From Okeania hirsuta (GTDB lineage Bacteria > Cyanobacteriota > Cyanobacteriia > Cyanobacteriales > Microcoleaceae): a stretch of DNA of 64,000 nucleotides. A program made the position numbers and the translations under genes. Numbering within the stretch: the first letter of the stretch is position 1; the number at the start of each line of letters is the position of its first letter. Under the pieces are notes generated by a model. It was not told where the DNA came from. It worked only from the letters and a program-made list of their open reading frames with translations, and did no database searches. Below are positions 20,193 to 29,523 of the stretch, piece after piece. The stretch spans positions 44,061 through 108,060 of the forward strand of contig NZ_RCBY01000001.1 in the NCBI RefSeq assembly GCF_003838195.1, read 5' to 3'.

Positions 20193-20659
20193 GTTTTACT
20201 TCTTCAATGTGGGTTTCTGAAGATAAAAAGATGGATTGAGAAACATAGTAAGCTCATCCAAATTCGATTCCAATTTGATACTACTAATAGAAGTAATATC
20301 GTGTCTGCTGGTATCGTTTGTGTCAACCAAAGCGTGAATATCTACAGAAAATTTAAGTTTTTTCGGACTTTTAAGTATTCTGTTCTAGATAACTAAAGCT
20401 TTCTTCTTTCTTCCCTCTTCCTTCTTCCTTATATTTACAATAAGGACAGGAGATATTTTTTTTTCAAATGTCATAATAATTTTTTTGTTTTGAAGGAAGT
20501 TATAAATTAAAAATTTACTAGATACAGAAAATTTAAGGAAGCATGAGGTAAAGCTTAAGACTAATCTATAATTCTTATTCATTCCTTGTTCCCTAAAAAC
20601 ATATTATCAACTCGAAACTTGTTCTAATATTTGAAATTGATGAATGTTTGATTTAGTAA
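20193..20659. other. Intergenic region after the Roco gene
   Basis: No gene is visible. It contains a TTCTTCCTT pyrimidine tract (20,400-20,430) that is the complement of the AGAAGGA repeats seen elsewhere, and otherwise AT-rich DNA. Confidence 0.5.
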
Positions 20660-21049
20660 CTACTTTTTCAACAACAATAAAACTAAAAATATTAAAAGTA
20701 AAATAACCTCTGTTCCTAATAAGCCGTAAATAGTTGTTCGCTGTTGTTCGGTAAAGGCAAAATAATCTAGAAAAACTGTGTAAATTAAAAATTGAGATAA
20801 AATTCCTATGAAAAAACAACTAATTCCCCAAGCTTTTCTTTGCCACAAACCAATAACAGCCACAATATCTAGGATGCCATAAATTATGTCTCCTATTTGC
20901 CAAGTTAGAGGAGTTTCTAACCATGGTTGTGGGCCTAAACCTATGATATTTGTAATGTGAATTAACCCGCTATAGGTAAAAATTAAGGCTAAAATTCTCA
21001 GGTATATTTTCATCCAGGAATTATTGGCAATTTGAGCAAGATAATTCAT
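20660..21049 (-). CDS. Small integral membrane protein, four predicted membrane segments
   Basis: 129-residue hydrophobic protein. Membrane segments lie at about residues 15-35 (IYLRILALIFTYSGLIHI), 52-66, 72-92 (GISCFFIGILSQFLIYTVF) and 108-126. The C-terminus is KK after a leucine-rich helix. A later start at MKIYLRILAL (21,013) is possible and would remove an untypical polar N-terminus. The four-helix layout recalls DoxX-like small membrane proteins, but I see no diagnostic motif. Function is unknown. Confidence 0.6.
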   Translation of the reverse strand: MNYLAQIANNSWMKIYLRILALIFTYSGLIHITNIIGLGPQPWLETPLTWQIGDIIYGILDIVAVIGLWQRKAWGISCFFIGILSQFLIYTVFLDYFAFTEQQRTTIYGLLGTEVILLLIFLVLLLLKK

Positions 21050-21144
21050 ATTTTTTACGATCTAATTTTTAGTGCTTTATTTTTGTTGGGTTTATCCTAA
21101 CGGATAAGCTGGAGCTAACGGTTCCTCAACCAAACCTACACTTA

Positions 21145-21756
21145 TTACTTCTTCCTTCTTTCTTCTTCCTTCTTCCTTCTTTCTTTAAAATCCCAAATAG
21201 CATCAAGAGGTTCCTCCCAATCTAAATAACTCACTAATAAATCTAAATCAAGATTTGGTAATAACTGACTATTATTTTTCTGCAAATACTCACAATTTAC
21301 TAGGCAAAAAACCTGTAACTCTCCATTTTGTCAAAACCAAACTTCAGAAACATCTAAACCTTGATAAATTTCTAAAGTTTGAATTCCTCCGCTAGTAATA
21401 ACAACCTCAATTGCTAGATCGGGAATATTTTTTTGACTACCAATACAATAACATTGGTCTGGCTCAATTCCTTTTAATTTATCTTGAGATTTCAAAGTTG
21501 TAGAACCCAAGGGATAAAAACGAATCCCTGTTTCTAAACAATAATTTTCTACCAACATCCCCAACATTTTCTTGTAAATTTCATGGCGACTGCTAGGAGA
21601 CATAATTTGTAAACTTCCTTGATGATAAATAACTTTGAAATAAGGTGAATTTCCCAAATAATTTAATAGATTTTCATAAATATTCCAGCTTATATCAGTA
21701 GAAATTAATAAGCGATTGCTGACGCAAAGCTTCGCTAACGCTATCAAGATTATCAC
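21145..21756 (-). pseudogene. Uma2-family (PD-(D/E)XK-like) gene with nonsense mutation
   Basis: The frame keeps the Uma2 core: YLGNSPYFKVIYHQGSLQIM, PSSRHEIYKKML, IEPDQCYCIG and PDLAIEVVITSGG, the last holding the acidic/Glu active-site strand. A TGA at about 21,331 replaces a Trp (VWF-stop-QNGELQVF). The same frame continues to WEEPLDAIWDFK and then runs into an AGAAGGA repeat encoding a KERRKKEEE tail. The 5' end is disturbed by an inserted CGCAAAGCTTCGCTAACG repeat near 21,722; a different frame upstream (MVVLSANTQSFVKLIEYLN) probably represents the original start. Confidence 0.7.
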
Positions 21757-21889
21757 AGTTCAAGTATTCGATAAGTTTCACAAAAGATTGTGTATTAGCT
21801 GATAAAACTACCATAAAATCAACCTCTCATAACTTGATTTTGCTGATAAAATTTAGTATTTTGGTATTTACAGATATTTATTTGAGATA

Positions 21890-22378
21890 TTTGTTGATAA
21901 AAGCATCTGGAGTTAAACACTCAAAATCAGCGATCGCTTTAATTAGTTCTCTATTAGAAGAGACAAAACAATCTGTTAGTCCAAACTTAGCTGTAAGAAA
22001 AACTTCTATATCTTCTGTGGGGATATTTCCTGTTAAATTAATTTCTTTGAAGAGATTCTACCACTCTGCATCAGGGGTTACATAAAAGATGTTGAGATTT
22101 GACCAAATAAGACCAAGAACTAAACCTGCTTTGTCTTTATTCCATAAATACTTACCCACTCGCCAGATTTGGTCAATTAACTCAGGAGATAAAATAATTT
22201 CAGCTTCAATTTGAACTCGCCAGATTTGGTCAATTAACTCAGGAGATAAAATAATTTCAGCTTCAATTTGAGCATATTGTTTTTCATAGTAACCTATAGA
22301 TTCAAGAATTTTTGCCTCATCTGAATTAACTTCTTGAATGCCGATTATATTTTGTATCAAGACATAAACGTTTGATTT
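21890..22378 (-). pseudogene. PIN-domain toxin-like gene, frameshifted and with a nonsense codon
   Basis: Reading the minus strand, KRLCLDT shifts frame at a run of A (about 22,361). It then gives IIGIQEVNSDEAKILESIGY, two tandem copies of QIEAEIILSPELIDQIWRV, GKYLWNKDKAGLVLGLIWSN, then a stop (TAG) replacing Trp in PDAEW-W. After that come LTGNIPTEDIEVFLTAKFG, LTDCFVSSNRELIKAIADF and a final NKYLK-stop. The LDTN-type start and SSNRELIKA block suggest a PIN ribonuclease. It sits directly after the antitoxin-like gene. At least three lesions make it inactive. Confidence 0.65.
22158..22271. repeat. 57-bp perfect tandem duplication inside the PIN-like gene
   Basis: Two adjacent 57-bp copies beginning ACTCGCCAGATTTGGTCAAT encode a duplicated 19-residue segment. 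The duplication keeps the frame. Confidence 0.95.
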
Positions 22379-22384
22379 TAGAGA

Positions 22385-22621
22385 TTATTTTATTCTCTCT
22401 TTTTCCTGAAGCATTTCTAATTTAACTTTCTTGATTAGGTCGAGTATCTTTTCCTGAGAATCATATCCTTTTGCTTTTGCTATTTCCCGCATAATTTCAA
22501 ATTCATCTGGCTCATTTTTGGTAACAAGAATAATGTCTATTTCACCGTTATTAAATTCTGGAGGAACAGTAATTTTTACTTCTCCATTTTTCACTGTTCC
22601 TGTTGTTTGTATAATTCTCAT
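22385..22621 (-). CDS. Antitoxin-like small protein (partner of the PIN-domain relic)
   Basis: 78 residues beginning MRIIQTTGTVKNGEVKITVP. The N-terminal beta-rich half (PPEFNNGEIDIILVTKN) resembles AbrB-like antitoxin DNA-binding modules, and the C-terminal half is a charged helix (DLIKKVKLEMLQEKERIK) that would bind the toxin. It lies immediately upstream of the decayed PIN-like gene on the same strand, the usual antitoxin-toxin order. The family is inferred from context and size. With the toxin broken, the gene is probably a relict or may cross-react with another toxin. Confidence 0.6.
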   Translation of the reverse strand: MRIIQTTGTVKNGEVKITVPPEFNNGEIDIILVTKNEPDEFEIMREIAKAKGYDSQEKILDLIKKVKLEMLQEKERIK

Positions 22622-23410
22622 CTCATACCTCGTATCTATGACTTAATAATTAAAGTTTTACCTAAGTAAATCATCCTTTTTTCAAAACTTCAGAAACACC
22701 TAAGTATTGATAAATTTCTAAAGTTTTAATTCATCCGTTAGTAATCAGAATTTAAGTATTCAATAAGTTTCACAAAAGATTGGGTATTATATGATGAAAC
22801 TACCATGAAATTAACATTTCATAACTTCATTTTATTGATACTAATTCCTAATTTAATAAGAACTTAATAGAAAGCGATCGCTTCCTACAAAATAAAACGA
22901 TAGAAAACGATCAGCTTACAGTCATATACCTATTCTATCTTTACTTAATTTGCTTATGCAAAAAGTGCTGTTAACCAAGAAATTAACTTCACAGTAACAG
23001 GAACAACTTCTTGAGCTAGTTCGTTTACTTCTTTTACTAAAGAAAAAGAATCTGACAGTTAACAAACCCAGTTTCTGGTTTGTATTAGATATCTCATAAT
23101 ACCTTGACGTTTCAAACTTCAATTGTGCTGATAACTGATAACTGTTAACTGATAACTGTCACAATAAACTATCTCCAAATTATTCACTAAAAATATCTAA
23201 CTGCTCTACAGAAATGTAGGTTGGGTAGAACGGAGTGAAACCCAACAAAACTTTGATTGTTGCTGTACTCCTGTTGTTGGGTTTATCCTAACGGATAAGC
23301 TCCGCTAACGTTCCTCAACCCAACCTACTGCTAGAAAAAAAAGAAAGCAGAGGTAATTTTCATTCTTGAATTTTTACCTCTGATAACTGATAACTGCTAA
23401 CTGATAACTG
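22622..23410. other. Non-coding region with gene relics and a small inverted-repeat element
   Basis: 22,670-22,820 repeats, with an internal deletion, the sequence at 21,320-21,400 plus 21,755-21,835, so it is the remnant of a second Uma2-like gene. 22,960-23,060 has a short minus-strand open stretch (SDSFSLVKEVNELAQEVVPV) of unknown origin. TAACTGATAACTG repeats flank the region at 23,125-23,160 and 23,375-23,415. Confidence 0.5.
23216..23328. mobile_element. Miniature inverted-repeat element, GTAGGTTGGGT family
   Basis: Ends GTAGGTTGGGT and ACCCAACCTAC (with one extra A/T) frame a 113-bp non-coding insert with internal AAACCCAAC and GTTGGGTTT arms. A fragment with the same right half occurs at 21,088-21,140. 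This is a MITE-like dispersed repeat. Confidence 0.65.
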
Positions 23411-26116
23411 TTATAGCAAACTATCTCCAAATTCCTCACTAAAAATATCTAACTGTTCTACAGTTATCACCTCTTCCTCTTCTTTTTTCTTAATACCTTT
23501 CCGCAAACCAATAGCTATCTTACTATGCTTTTCAATTTGCTCCATTACCTGTCTAGCACGCTGAATTACTGAATCCGGTAAACCTGCTAATCTTCCCGCT
23601 TCAATACCATAAGATTTATCCGCTCCACCAGGTTGTACCTGATGCAAAAATACAATTTTATCCGGCAACTCTTTCACCGTTACCTGATAATTTGCCACAT
23701 TATCCAAAATAGAAGAAAGTTCATTTAATTCGTGATAGTGAGTCGCAAAAATTGTCCGAGACAAAATTTCCGTTGCCAAATATTCTGCCACCGACCAAGC
23801 AATCGAAATTCCGTCAAAAGTTGCCGTTCCCCTACCAATTTCATCCAACAAAACTAAAGACTTTTCCGTAGCATGATTCAAAATATTTGCCGTCTCATTC
23901 ATCTCCACCATAAAAGTTGATTGACCTGTTGCTAAATCATCCACTGCTCCAACACGAGTAAATATCCGATCGCTCACCGCCAAAACAGCAGAACTTGCCG
24001 GAACAAAACTACCAGTTTGTGCCATTAATTGAATCAATCCTACCTGCCGCAAATAACAACTTTTACCACTAGCATTCGGACCAGTTAAAATAATTAAATC
24101 TTGAGCTTGATAAGGAGTAACTCCCGAATTATTTTCCTCTATATTTTTACTTCCCAATATCGCAGTATTAGGCACAAAAAAACCAGCAGGCAAATATTTT
24201 TCTACCACCGGATGCCGACCCTCAATAATTTTCAATTCCCGACTATCAGTCATCGTAGGACGAACATAATTTTGATAAATTGCTACTTCTGCAAAACCAC
24301 ACAAAACATCAATAGCTGCCACAGCACGAGAAACATTTCTAATCTCCTCTGCGTATTCCCCCACTTCAGTTCTCAGACCAACAAAAATATCATATTCCAA
24401 CTCATTCAAATCATCTTGTGCCGTTAAAATTCTAACTTCTCTTTCCTTTAATTCCTCAGTAATATAACGCTCCTCATTAGTCAAAGTCTGCTTCCGAGTA
24501 TAATCATCCGGAGCCAAATCTGCCTTTGATTTAGAAATACTAATATAATAACCAAAAGCCTTATTATAACCAACCTTTAAATTAGAAATTCCCGTCCTTT
24601 CTCTCTCCGTAACTTCCAAATTAGCAATCCATTGTTGGTCTTCTTCAGCTAACCTCCGCATCTCATCTAATTGTTGATTTATCTCAGACTGAATTAACCC
24701 ACCTTCTTTTAACTTTTGAGGAGGAGACTCTACTAAGTGAGAATGAATTTTTTCTCCCAATTCTTGTAAAATTGGTGGAATTTTTTGCAAGACTTTTAAA
24801 TAAGGAGAATTACCTGCCAATGCTAATGCCGAAAGTTCCGGAAGTTTCGTTAAAGAATCAGCTAAAAAAACTAAATCTCTAGCATTTGCAGTACCAGCAC
24901 CAGTACGTCCAGTTAAACGATCTAAATCATAAATTTGACGCAATACTCTTTGAATATCTTGACGCAAATCGTTATTAGTTATCAGTTCATCAATAGTGTC
25001 ATGTCTAGCACGAATACCCTTCAAACTCAAAAGTGGTTGCTGTAACCATCGTCGTAAAGCACGACCACCCATTGCAGTGCTAGTTTTGTCGATCGCCGAT
25101 AACAACGACCCTTGATAACTCCCATCTCGCACCGTTTGAGTAATTTCCAAATTCCGGCGAGTTTGATGGTCGATAATCAAAAAATCTGCCAAAGTATAGC
25201 TCCGCAGACGTTGTAAAGGAACTTGATTTTCCTTTTGAGTTTCTTCAAGATATTCCAGCAACCCACCCGCAGCACGCACCCCCAGTGGAATACGTTCGCA
25301 ACCGATACCTTCCAGGGATGTCAGTTGAAATTTTATCAACAGTCGCTCTTTTGCCTCCCCTAAAGTAAAAGGTTGTTGCGGACGTAGAGAATAACAGAAA
25401 GAATTAGGCAGACATTCTGGAAGATGATCCGATTTTTCTCCCGGTCGCAACATAAAACCGATATCCGGCGCATTTGTAGGAAATAGCACTTCCGACGGTT
25501 GCAAACGCATCAATTCTTGAGTGAGTTGGTCTAAACCTTGGGTCTGGGTGGTCAGAAACTCTCCGGTAGAAATATCAGTGTAAGCAAGACCCCAATGATT
25601 TTTGGCAATAACGACAGCAGCTAAATAATTATTGTAGCGAGGTTTGAGCATTCCATCGTCGGTAAGAGTACCCGGAGTAAGGATACGAGTAATTTCACGC
25701 TTGACTTGACGGTTTTCTTTTTTCGCAATAGCAGAATCTTCTACTTGATCGCAAACAACCACAGCGTAACCCTTTTCTACTAACATGGCAGCATATTTTT
25801 CCACAGCATGATGGGGTACACCAGTCATCGGTACTCTGCCAATTTCTTTACCAGCGTGCTTAGTAGTTTGTACTAACTCTAATTCTTGAGCGATCGTCAC
25901 AGCATCCTGAAAAAAACATTCAAAAAAGTCACCTACTCGAAATAGCAAAAGAGCATGAGAATATTGTAGTTTTACTTCCACATAACGCTGCATCATTTCT
26001 GATAGTTTGCTAACATCAATTTTGTCATACTCAGTGTTAGGAGGAAGAGAATTTTCTACTTGATTTTGTTTAGCTTTTGGAGATTTTTGAGTAGATGTAG
26101 ATGCGGAATATTTCAT
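23411..26116 (-). CDS. mutS: DNA mismatch repair protein MutS
   Basis: 901-residue MutS. The N-terminal mismatch-recognition domain has the Phe-X-Glu type motif in [12 protein letters not shown] (around residue 60). It is followed by the connector, core and clamp, and a C-terminal ABC-type ATPase with Walker [14 protein letters not shown], Walker [18 protein letters not shown] and the THYHEL signature. It binds mismatched DNA and recruits MutL. The length is typical of cyanobacterial MutS, and I see no lesion. The low-complexity N-terminal leader (about 40 residues) is not part of the fold. It is a single gene with no obvious operon partner. Confidence 0.96.
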   Translation of the reverse strand: MKYSASTSTQKSPKAKQNQVENSLPPNTEYDKIDVSKLSEMMQRYVEVKLQYSHALLLFRVGDFFECFFQDAVTIAQELELVQTTKHAGKEIGRVPMTGVPHHAVEKYAAMLVEKGYAVVVCDQVEDSAIAKKENRQVKREITRILTPGTLTDDGMLKPRYNNYLAAVVIAKNHWGLAYTDISTGEFLTTQTQGLDQLTQELMRLQPSEVLFPTNAPDIGFMLRPGEKSDHLPECLPNSFCYSLRPQQPFTLGEAKERLLIKFQLTSLEGIGCERIPLGVRAAGGLLEYLEETQKENQVPLQRLRSYTLADFLIIDHQTRRNLEITQTVRDGSYQGSLLSAIDKTSTAMGGRALRRWLQQPLLSLKGIRARHDTIDELITNNDLRQDIQRVLRQIYDLDRLTGRTGAGTANARDLVFLADSLTKLPELSALALAGNSPYLKVLQKIPPILQELGEKIHSHLVESPPQKLKEGGLIQSEINQQLDEMRRLAEEDQQWIANLEVTERERTGISNLKVGYNKAFGYYISISKSKADLAPDDYTRKQTLTNEERYITEELKEREVRILTAQDDLNELEYDIFVGLRTEVGEYAEEIRNVSRAVAAIDVLCGFAEVAIYQNYVRPTMTDSRELKIIEGRHPVVEKYLPAGFFVPNTAILGSKNIEENNSGVTPYQAQDLIILTGPNASGKSCYLRQVGLIQLMAQTGSFVPASSAVLAVSDRIFTRVGAVDDLATGQSTFMVEMNETANILNHATEKSLVLLDEIGRGTATFDGISIAWSVAEYLATEILSRTIFATHYHELNELSSILDNVANYQVTVKELPDKIVFLHQVQPGGADKSYGIEAGRLAGLPDSVIQRARQVMEQIEKHSKIAIGLRKGIKKKEEEEVITVEQLDIFSEEFGDSLL

Positions 26117-26730
26117 AAATACTTAATAGATAATTTAATTTATTTAATATTATAGTTATCAGTCTTTCTTAAAACAGAATAAATTTGGAATAATGGTACT
26201 ACTTTTTTAGTATTAGGTCGCAAAACAATTGATCAATAACTCAGATTAGTTATAGTGGTTTGTAGATAAATTAATTATAATAAATTGACCAAATAGGCAA
26301 GAATTAATAACTTATTTTAATGCCAAAGACTCTAATTTATTGTCCCTATTTCCTACTGCTTAAAAATCTACAATATAGCAGTCGAAGGAAAGGGCACGAA
26401 CATATCAAAAGCTGACAGTGCTTTTGCTGATTGATGAACCACATCGTCATAACCAAAACCCTGTAGGAGCGTTTTGCTCCCCAACATATAAAGCGCAGCT
26501 TTGCATTAGCAAATGGCCATTAGCTAGCGCACAACTACGTTAATGCCCCTACTGTAGTCTACCGAAATGAAAACCGCTGTAAAACTCACACAACGCATGA
26601 TTTTTCCTTCTTCTTTCTACAAGATCTCACAACTCAAGTTAAAATTTCTATATTTCATTACAAGTGAAATACAAACAAAAAAAAGAGGTCTTTTGACCTC
26701 TCTTTTACTACCATTTCTCAAAATAGTAAT
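26117..26730. other. Intergenic region between mutS and apcC with repeat fragments
   Basis: No gene is visible. It contains a TATAGCAGTCGAAGG element near 26,377 shared with 7,562 and 7,355, then GGAGCGTTTTGCTCC (hairpin, 26,465-26,479) and a GCAAATGGCCATTAGC block that resembles the 140-bp dispersed repeat in rearranged order. The apcC terminator occupies its left part. Confidence 0.55.
26676..26706 (-). terminator. Rho-independent terminator of the apc operon
   Basis: On the minus strand AGAGGTC-AAAA-GACCTCT is followed by a run of eight T residues. It sits about 30 bp after the apcC stop. Confidence 0.88.
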
Positions 26731-26934
26731 TTAAAGTAACCCAGTATTTGCTCCTGGTTTACCAGTAGCTAACTGGACATTAACAATTTTACCACCCATT
26801 TTCATAATTCTTTGTTGTTCCTGGAACCAGCTATCATAAGGAACAAGCTTGGTAAAGTAAGTATTTTGTAATTCTCGTTGAGTACGAATACGAGTTTGAC
26901 TCGGAACACAAGCAGTAATCTTAAACATTCTCAT
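26731..26934 (-). CDS. apcC: Phycobilisome core linker polypeptide Lc (7.8 kDa)
   Basis: 67-residue core linker beginning MRMFKITACVPSQTRIRTQR, with YFTKLVPYDSWFQEQQRI, the CpcD-like linker fold. It caps allophycocyanin trimers in the phycobilisome core. It is the third gene of apcA-apcB-apcC on the minus strand, 374 bp after apcB, with an attenuator-like hairpin in the spacer. Size and sequence are fully typical. Confidence 0.96.
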   Translation of the reverse strand: MRMFKITACVPSQTRIRTQRELQNTYFTKLVPYDSWFQEQQRIMKMGGKIVNVQLATGKPGANTGLL

Positions 26935-27262
26935 AATACAAATTTCTCCTAATACTTGGTGAAGATTTTCTTAAATCCTTTTGTAAAACAATTAGGGTAA
27001 ACAGTCAAATACTTATCTAATTATTATTGAGTTTTGAGATTATCTAAACCCATATATTGACGACCCCCATACTTAAATCTAACACGAGAATTTCTAAGTA
27101 ATGCGATCGCCTCAAATCTCAAACCTAAAAACTCCTAAGGCAGGGAACCTATAGAATCAATGCTAGTTTACTAAAACAGATTATTTATTCAACAATAAGC
27201 CTTTGGTAATCTAACACTCATTCTAGGCTTCCCTAGCCTTATAGTAAAACATCAGTTAAATC

Positions 27263-27284
27263 AAAAAGGTAAATCTACCTTTTT
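27263..27284 (-). terminator. Attenuator-like hairpin between apcB and apcC
   Basis: On the minus strand the 9-bp stem AAAAAGGTA-GATT-TACCTTTTT lies about 25-45 bp downstream of the apcB stop. A partial terminator here would explain lower apcC than apcAB transcript, as reported for apc operons in other cyanobacteria. Confidence 0.65.
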
Positions 27285-27308
27285 TGGCCTTTTTTACTGA
27301 TCGCCAAA

Positions 27309-27794
27309 TTAGCTTAACCCAGAGCAAATGTAGTCGAAATAAACGCCCATTTCCTTTCCAGCATCAGGACCGACTAAACCAGCAGTAACTTCCTTCATAG
27401 CTTGAATAGCTTGTACAGTAGCACCGATGGGAACGCCTAGAGAATTGTAAGTTTCTTTTAAGCCATTTAGTACGCGCTCATCTAAAATAGAAGGATCGCC
27501 AGCTAACATAGCATAGGTAGCATAACGTAGATAATAGTCCAAATCACGGATGCAAGCAGCATAACGACGAGTGGTGTACATATTACCACCAGGACGAGTA
27601 ATATCAGAGTAAAGTAAAGACTTAGCTACAGCTTCTTTAACAATAGTTGCAGCATTCGCACTGATAGAAGTTGCAGCGCGAACTCGTAGTTCACCTGTGG
27701 CAAAGTAGTTAGTGAGCTTCTCTAGAGCACCAGCATCAAGGTATTTACCTTGAATGTCAGAAGAATTAATAACGGAGGTAATAGCGTCTTGCAT
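27309..27794 (-). CDS. apcB: Allophycocyanin beta subunit
   Basis: 161-residue phycobiliprotein beta chain starting [20 protein letters not shown]. The chromophore site is in [20 protein letters not shown] (Cys near residue 81, binding phycocyanobilin). It pairs with ApcA to form the allophycocyanin trimers of the phycobilisome core, which pass excitation to the photosystems. It is co-oriented with apcA, 173 bp downstream of it. No abnormal residue is visible. Confidence 0.97.
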   Translation of the reverse strand: MQDAITSVINSSDIQGKYLDAGALEKLTNYFATGELRVRAATSISANAATIVKEAVAKSLLYSDITRPGGNMYTTRRYAACIRDLDYYLRYATYAMLAGDPSILDERVLNGLKETYNSLGVPIGATVQAIQAMKEVTAGLVGPDAGKEMGVYFDYICSGLS

Positions 27795-27967
27795 TATTGA
27801 TTGATTTCCTTAAATTTGCTGAATCTTCAAAATTATTGGATAGGCGAAGGCCAGGATTTTAGAGATTTGATTGTAGACTTCAATTTGATATTTCAGGAAG
27901 TTCTAAATTATTAAATTCTTGTTTCCTTCTCACCAACTTTCATCTAACCTCTAAAAAATATTTAGCC

Positions 27968-28453
27968 TTAACTCATAGCACCGATAACATAGTCAAAGTA
28001 AGAAGCAGCTTCGCTAGCATCATCACCTGAGAGAAGGGAAGCAGCAACATTCTTCATGCAGCGAACACCTTCAGCAACAGCTTCGATGGGAGTGCCCAAA
28101 GACTTATACATTTCAGTAACGCCTACGAGTCCGATCTCTTCAATAGGAGTAACGTCTCCAGCAACAATACCGTAGCTGATCAAACGCAAATAATAATCCA
28201 GATCGCGCAAGCAAGTAGCAGTCATTTGTTCACCGTAGGCATTACCACCTGGAGAAACAACATCAGGACGCTTTTGGAAAAGCTGGTTTCCAGCCTCCTT
28301 AAGAATACGCTCACGAGATTCACTCATAATTTGAGCAATCCGAACGCGACGTTCGCCAGAGGAAACAAAAGTCTTGATTCGGTCTAATTCGCCGGGACTC
28401 AGATAACGAGCCTCAGCATCTGCATTAACGATTGATTTGGTAATTATACTCAT
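27968..28453 (-). CDS. apcA: Allophycocyanin alpha subunit
   Basis: 161-residue alpha chain starting [20 protein letters not shown], with the phycocyanobilin-attachment segment [18 protein letters not shown] (Cys near residue 81). It is the first gene of the apcABC operon on the minus strand. A long non-coding leader of several hundred bases separates it from the next gene upstream, as is usual for this operon. ApcE, the core-membrane linker often found upstream of apcA, is not in this position. Confidence 0.97.
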   Translation of the reverse strand: MSIITKSIVNADAEARYLSPGELDRIKTFVSSGERRVRIAQIMSESRERILKEAGNQLFQKRPDVVSPGGNAYGEQMTATCLRDLDYYLRLISYGIVAGDVTPIEEIGLVGVTEMYKSLGTPIEAVAEGVRCMKNVAASLLSGDDASEAASYFDYVIGAMS

Positions 28454-29523
28454 GCTTTATTCCAACAGAGTTAAGGTAATAAGGTTGCTTAAAAATTGGT
28501 TAGCTAGTAAGAAGGACAAAGTACCCTCTGACATAACTACCTTCAGCAAGTATTTTGAGGCATTTTGTTCACTTTCTCATTATTTTCTTAATAGTTTGTA
28601 ATATTTTCATAGCAGCAAGGGGTATTTTGGGCCAAAAACGCCCTTATTCTTTGACAGATGACAATATATTTAATTTTTTTGTCAGAAGATACCTTTTTTT
28701 ATTTCTGAATCCTAGCCAAAGGCCATTTCTCATCTTCTCTAGATGGAAGGCCATTAACTACAAAAATATACAAGCAAAAAATTTGACCCTAATTACATGG
28801 CTAGATAGATAATTTTGCTCATTTTCCACTTCATCTACCTGTAGTCAATCAAACAATTCTCCTCACTCAAACAATTCTCCTCACTCACTTTTCTCCCCAT
28901 TGATTCCTTTATTCCCTATTTCCTACTTTATTGTTAAGTATTCTAAAGGGACACGATATTAAATTTTGAGGAAGCGGATTTCACATTAGAGGAGATTTAA
29001 AAAAACTGGCGTTGCTGAATCAAGGTATGAAAATAAAAACTGAAGAATCTCAAATACTTGTCATTGATATAGTTTAGCAATCGCCAAAAAAATACAAATC
29101 ATATCCCAAATCAGCAACGCCAAAAAACTAAATATTTTCCAAACACCTTGTCAGACTAAAAATAAATTTTTTTCTAGAACAAATTTATTTTTAGTGTTGA
29201 AGGTATGACTAAGGAGGATTAAATTGATGTCATTAAAATCATCCTGATTCCTATATAGAGATTGAGAATAAGCGGATATAAACTATTATCAATCTTTAAA
29301 GTTATGAACAGACAGATCGTTTCAATTCTTTTGGTGAATTTTGCATTAGCAGGAATCGGTATTATTCCAGAAATCAGTAATTTAACTAATATAGAACTAG
29401 ACAAATTACAATCCGATCACAACACTCAATCCGAACTTATTAATTGAAAAACTTATGTTTCCCGTTGATACTTAATCTAAAAATCATTATCACTCAGCAA
29501 CGCCCATAAATTAGAACTTAGTA
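28454..29523. other. 1.07-kb region upstream of apcA
   Basis: No convincing gene is visible. The apc promoter and 5' leader must lie in the left part (28,454-28,900). A 47-codon plus-strand ORF at 29,304-29,447 (MNRQIVSILLVNFALAGIGI) has a signal-like hydrophobic start, but nothing else supports it. A small inverted-repeat element sits at 29,008-29,121. A single CAGCAACGCC end motif recurs at about 29,493. Confidence 0.5.
29008..29121. mobile_element. MITE, 114 bp, with perfect 8-bp target duplication
   Basis: Ends GGCGTTGCTGAATCAAGG and its near-complement ...CCCAAATCAGCAACGCC form about 23 bp of imperfect terminal inverted repeats. AAAAAACT is duplicated on both sides (29,000-29,007 and 29,122-29,129). 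The interior has no ORF. Confidence 0.85.

Noticed and set aside
28555..28812. 85-codon plus-strand ORF in the apcA leader
   Set aside because: AT-rich, Phe/Leu/Ile-rich translation with no conserved features; it lies in the expected promoter/leader of apcA.
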